This document shows, piece by piece, positions 5,260-7,562 of a stretch of 7,562 nt of DNA. The translations under genes were made by a program, and so were the position numbers. The DNA is from Fidelibacterota bacterium (GTDB taxonomy: Bacteria > Bipolaricaulota > Bipolaricaulia > Bipolaricaulales > Bipolaricaulaceae), in NCBI GenBank assembly GCA_024277405.1, contig JAJRVI010000052.1, positions 1-7,562 on the forward strand. The letters are read 5' to 3'. Position 1 is the first letter of the stretch. The number at the start of each line of letters is the position of its first letter. The notes under the pieces were generated by a model, which was not told the origin of the DNA, did not search any database, and saw only the letters and a program-made list of their open reading frames with translations.

Positions 5260-7224
5260 TCAGCGGATCCGCGTCCCCGGCCGGACCTCCCGGTCCGGCG
5301 TCAGGACGGCAAGGGTACCGTCCGAGGCCGCGAGGATCATACACTCCGACCGGACCCCGCGGATGGTGGCCGGCCTCAAGTTGGCCACCACGGCCACGAG
5401 CTTCCCCACCAGTTCCTCACGGCGATAGTGCTTCTTGATCCCGGCCACGGCCTGGGCCTTGCGATCGCCGAGGTCCAAGGCGAGCTTGTAGAGTTTATCC
5501 GCGCCGGGGATCTCTTCCACGGAGATGATACGGCCCACCACGAGCTCCAACTTCTGGAACTCCTCGATGCTCACCAATCCCTCCTCCTTCATCTCCCGGT
5601 AACGGCGCTTCAGGTCCTCCACATCCACGTGCGCGAGGGGCGGGGTAGGCTTGCGGACGAGCTCCAGCCCCTCCACCCCCTGCAGCACGTCCGCGAGGCC
5701 GTGGGGACCGATCCCCATCGTCTCCAGGATCCCGCCTGCGAAGGAGGGGACGAAGGGCTCCAGCAGGATGGCGAGGGCCTTCGCCAGATGGGCCGCCGAA
5801 GCCACCGCTTCCTCGTCCCCCGTCTGCCAGGGCGCCTTGTGCTGGAAGTACTCGTTCCCGAATACGGAGAGCTTGGCGATCTCCTTCAAGGCAGACGCCA
5901 GGGAGCCCTCCTCCACCGCGCGAAGGACATGCCCGTAGACCCGCTGGATCTCCTCCCGTACCACCCCTTCGGTGGGCACCTCCGGGACCCGGCCCTCGAA
6001 CCTGGACCAGACGAACGAGAGCACCCGGTGGACGAAGTTCGCGATGTTGTTCACGAAGACCGCGTTTATCGCGCTATCGAAGTCCTCCCAGGAGAAGTTC
6101 ACGTCCGCGGTCTCGGGACGATGGTAGAGGAGGTAGAACCGCCAGTAAACGGCGGGCAGGAGCTCCAGCGCCTCGTCGGCATAGATCCCCACCCGCCGGG
6201 TCTTGGAGAAGGATTCACCGCCGATCCAGTTCAGGTATTCCGTTGCCGCGATCTGATCGGGGAGGTGATACCCCTGGCCGGAGGCGAGGAGCTGGGCGGG
6301 AAAGAAGATGGTGTGGAAGGGGATGTTGTCCTTCCCCTGGGTATAGACCTGCCACACCTCGTCCCCGAACCAGAATTCCCTCCATCCCTCCTCGTCGCCG
6401 CGTCGCCGGAAGTGCTCGATGGTCGCGGAGACGTAGCCCAGAGCGGCCTCGGCCCAGACATAGATCACCTTCCCCTCGGCGCCCGCGAACGGCGCGGGGA
6501 TCCCCCACGAGATATCCCGGGTGACCGCCCGAGGCTTGAGGCCCGCCTCGATCATGCGCTCGGTGAAGAGCTTGACGTTCCCGCGGAAATCCCGGCTCTT
6601 GACGTATTCCAGGATCTTCGGGGCGAGCTTCTCCAGATCCAGGTACCAATGGCGCGTTTTCCTGCGCACGATATCCGTGGACCCGCAGAAGGCACAACGG
6701 GGATCGCGCAGCTGTTCGGGCTCGAGTAACCTCCCACAGGCCTCGCATTGGTTGCCCAGGGCGTTGGGATAACCGCAATACGGACAGGTACCGATGATGA
6801 ACCGGTCCGCCAGAAACCGATCGCACCCGTTGCAGTAGGCGCGCTCCTCCTCGCGGGAGAAGATGTAACCGTTCGCGTCCATCTGCTTGTATATCTCGGT
6901 GACGAACTCTATGTGCACTGGGGATTCGGTGATGGTGTAGTTATCGATGGCGATATCGAACCCCCGGATGATCTCGAGGATCCGGGCGTGGACGGCCTCG
7001 ACAAGCTCCTTGGGGGAAATGCCGCGGCGGTGGGCCTCGTACTCGATCCGGGTCCCGTGAGCGTCGGTGCCCGAAACGTGGAGGGTCTCATAGCCGAGCA
7101 TGCGGTAGAAACGGGTGAAGACGTCGCCGGATAGGAGGCAGGCGACGAGGTTCCCCAGGTGTGGTACCCCCGAGCCGTACGGCCAGGCGCTGCAGACGAG
7201 AACCCTCTTTATTTCTGGTTTCAA
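5260..7224 (-). CDS. metG: Methionyl-tRNA synthetase with C-terminal tRNA-binding domain
   Basis: This class I enzyme charges tRNA-Met, including initiator tRNA. It has 654 residues from TTG 7224; GGAGGG lies 5 nt upstream. The Rossmann core has WPYGSGVPHLGN (14-25, HIGH reading HLGN), SGTDAHGT (51-58), and a connective insert with four CxxC pairs (131-134, 147-150, 160-163, 177-180), the double zinc-knuckle arrangement. Also visible are DISWGIPAP (237-245), YVWAEA (255-260) and the KMSKS loop as SFSKT (338-342), in which the first Lys is Ser but the key second Lys341 is kept. The helical anticodon-binding part spans about 355-530. Residues about 551-654 (KLELVVGRIISVEEIPGADKL) form the Trbp111-like OB fold that aids dimerization and tRNA binding. 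The sequence looks more archaeal/E. coli-like than the single-zinc type. It lies 52 nt before rplU and may share its transcript. Confidence 0.97.
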   Translation of the reverse strand: MKPEIKRVLVCSAWPYGSGVPHLGNLVACLLSGDVFTRFYRMLGYETLHVSGTDAHGTRIEYEAHRRGISPKELVEAVHARILEIIRGFDIAIDNYTITESPVHIEFVTEIYKQMDANGYIFSREEERAYCNGCDRFLADRFIIGTCPYCGYPNALGNQCEACGRLLEPEQLRDPRCAFCGSTDIVRRKTRHWYLDLEKLAPKILEYVKSRDFRGNVKLFTERMIEAGLKPRAVTRDISWGIPAPFAGAEGKVIYVWAEAALGYVSATIEHFRRRGDEEGWREFWFGDEVWQVYTQGKDNIPFHTIFFPAQLLASGQGYHLPDQIAATEYLNWIGGESFSKTRRVGIYADEALELLPAVYWRFYLLYHRPETADVNFSWEDFDSAINAVFVNNIANFVHRVLSFVWSRFEGRVPEVPTEGVVREEIQRVYGHVLRAVEEGSLASALKEIAKLSVFGNEYFQHKAPWQTGDEEAVASAAHLAKALAILLEPFVPSFAGGILETMGIGPHGLADVLQGVEGLELVRKPTPPLAHVDVEDLKRRYREMKEEGLVSIEEFQKLELVVGRIISVEEIPGADKLYKLALDLGDRKAQAVAGIKKHYRREELVGKLVAVVANLRPATIRGVRSECMILAASDGTLAVLTPDREVRPGTRIR

Positions 7225-7247
7225 GGCTACCCTCCGTACCGGCGGCG

Positions 7248-7276
7248 ATTATAACCCGCCCCCTTCGGGGCACAAA
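7248..7276 (-). promoter_or_regulatory. Candidate metG promoter (perfect TATAAT)
   Basis: TATAAT (7253-7248) lies 23 nt before the metG TTG start on the transcribed strand. The -35 region is weak: TTTGTG (7276-7271) at a 17-nt spacer, or TTGTGC at 16 nt. A small inverted repeat (GCCCC-GAAG-GGGGC, 7271-7258) occupies the spacer. The predicted start near 7241 gives a leader of about 17 nt carrying GGAGGG, too short for a T-box or other riboswitch. Confidence 0.55.
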
Positions 7277-7342
7277 GGATTTTCACCACCTTCGATCTCG
7301 GCACGGACCGCCGAGGAACCCTGAGGAACCGCACCCGGACGG

Positions 7343-7367
7343 AAAAACGCCGGTCCAGAGGACCGGC
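7343..7367 (-). terminator. Intrinsic terminator after the sugar kinase gene
   Basis: The transcribed strand forms GCCGGTCC-TCT-GGACCGGC, a perfect 8-bp stem with a 3-nt loop, followed at once by GTTTTTCC. This is a textbook Rho-independent terminator, 33 nt after the stop of the kinase at 7401. It separates that gene from the metG transcription unit. Confidence 0.88.
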
Positions 7368-7400
7368 CCACGTGCCCGACCCGGGCCCACGCCCGTGGGG

Positions 7401-7562
7401 TCAGCGCACGATTCGCAGACCTCCGCCCCGAAGGAGCCGCTCCACCTCCTCCCGCGTAGCCCAGCAGAGGTCCCCGGGGTTGGTCTGCTTCAGCGCCGAT
7501 ACCGCCACCCCGTAGTTCACCCCCGCCTCCGGGCTCCGGGTCAGGTATCCGTAGAGGAACCC
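7401..7562 (-). CDS. PfkB-family sugar kinase, C-terminal fragment (probably 2-keto-3-deoxygluconate kinase)
   Basis: Only the last 53 residues are inside the window; the gene enters from the right edge. The stretch YGVAVSALKQTNPGDLCWAT followed by REEVERLL matches the C-terminal end of PfkB (ribokinase-type) kinases. It is closest in my memory to KDG kinases, which typically end ALKQTxPGDxxxxTxxEVExxL. Such enzymes phosphorylate 2-keto-3-deoxygluconate at O-6 with ATP. The catalytic DTxGAGD motif and the substrate-binding region are outside the window, so substrate choice is tentative; another PfkB sugar kinase is possible. It is unrelated in function to the translation genes downstream and has its own terminator. 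Confidence 0.75.
   Translation of the reverse strand, partial: GFLYGYLTRSPEAGVNYGVAVSALKQTNPGDLCWATREEVERLLRGGGLRIVR

Noticed and set aside
5197..6729. 510-codon open frame on the plus strand opposite metG
   Set aside because: Low-complexity antisense of MetRS with no recognisable motif or ribosome-binding site.
7313..7330. Tandem GAGGAACC repeat (7313-7320, 7323-7330), with a third copy at 7554-7561
   Set aside because: Only 8-9 bases, one copy lies in coding sequence, and no further copies or symmetry suggest a binding array.
7386..7399. CCCACG-CC-CGTGGG inverted repeat just after the kinase stop
   Set aside because: Two-base loop and no T tract; the better terminator is at 7343-7367. 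It may be incidental GC-rich pairing.

Overview
The window is a dense run of housekeeping translation genes, all on the minus strand, so transcription runs from high to low coordinates. Base composition is GC-rich. GTG and TTG starts are common (glyS, obg, nadD, metG), genes overlap or nearly abut, and the proteins are rich in Arg, Glu and Val. This suggests a compact, possibly thermophilic bacterial genome. The order rplU–prp–rpmA–obg–nadD resembles Firmicutes, Thermotogae and related deep lineages. I cannot name the phylum; an uncultured thermophilic lineage is a guess only.

Layout in transcriptional order: the 3' end of a PfkB-family sugar kinase (probably 2-keto-3-deoxygluconate kinase) enters at the right edge and ends in a clear intrinsic terminator at 7343-7367. 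A 176-nt gap then holds a perfect TATAAT box for metG (methionyl-tRNA synthetase with a C-terminal OB-fold tRNA-binding domain). After 52 nt, with a second possible promoter, comes an unbroken block: rplU (L21), a Prp-like protein, rpmA (L27), obg, nadD, infC (IF3), rpmI (L35), rplT (L20), glyQ and the start of glyS, which runs off the left edge. No terminator is visible inside this block and the gaps are 57 nt or less, so it probably behaves as one long operon for 50S assembly, initiation, NAD synthesis and glycine charging.

Three points stand out. (1) The Prp-family protein between L21 and L27 lacks both catalytic residues (Asp at the His position and no cysteine at all), and L27 has no N-terminal extension to cleave, so protease and substrate site appear to have been lost together while the gene was kept. 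(2) IF3 has no ATG/GTG/TTG start that would give a full N-domain; homology and a Shine-Dalgarno sequence point to an ATA start, which fits IF3 autoregulation by start-codon discrimination. (3) A perfect 8-bp hairpin sits directly against the rplT ribosome-binding site. The merging of the rplU-obg-nadD and infC-rpmI-rplT clusters with glyQS is also uncommon. No mobile elements, CRISPR arrays, tRNA or rRNA genes were seen.
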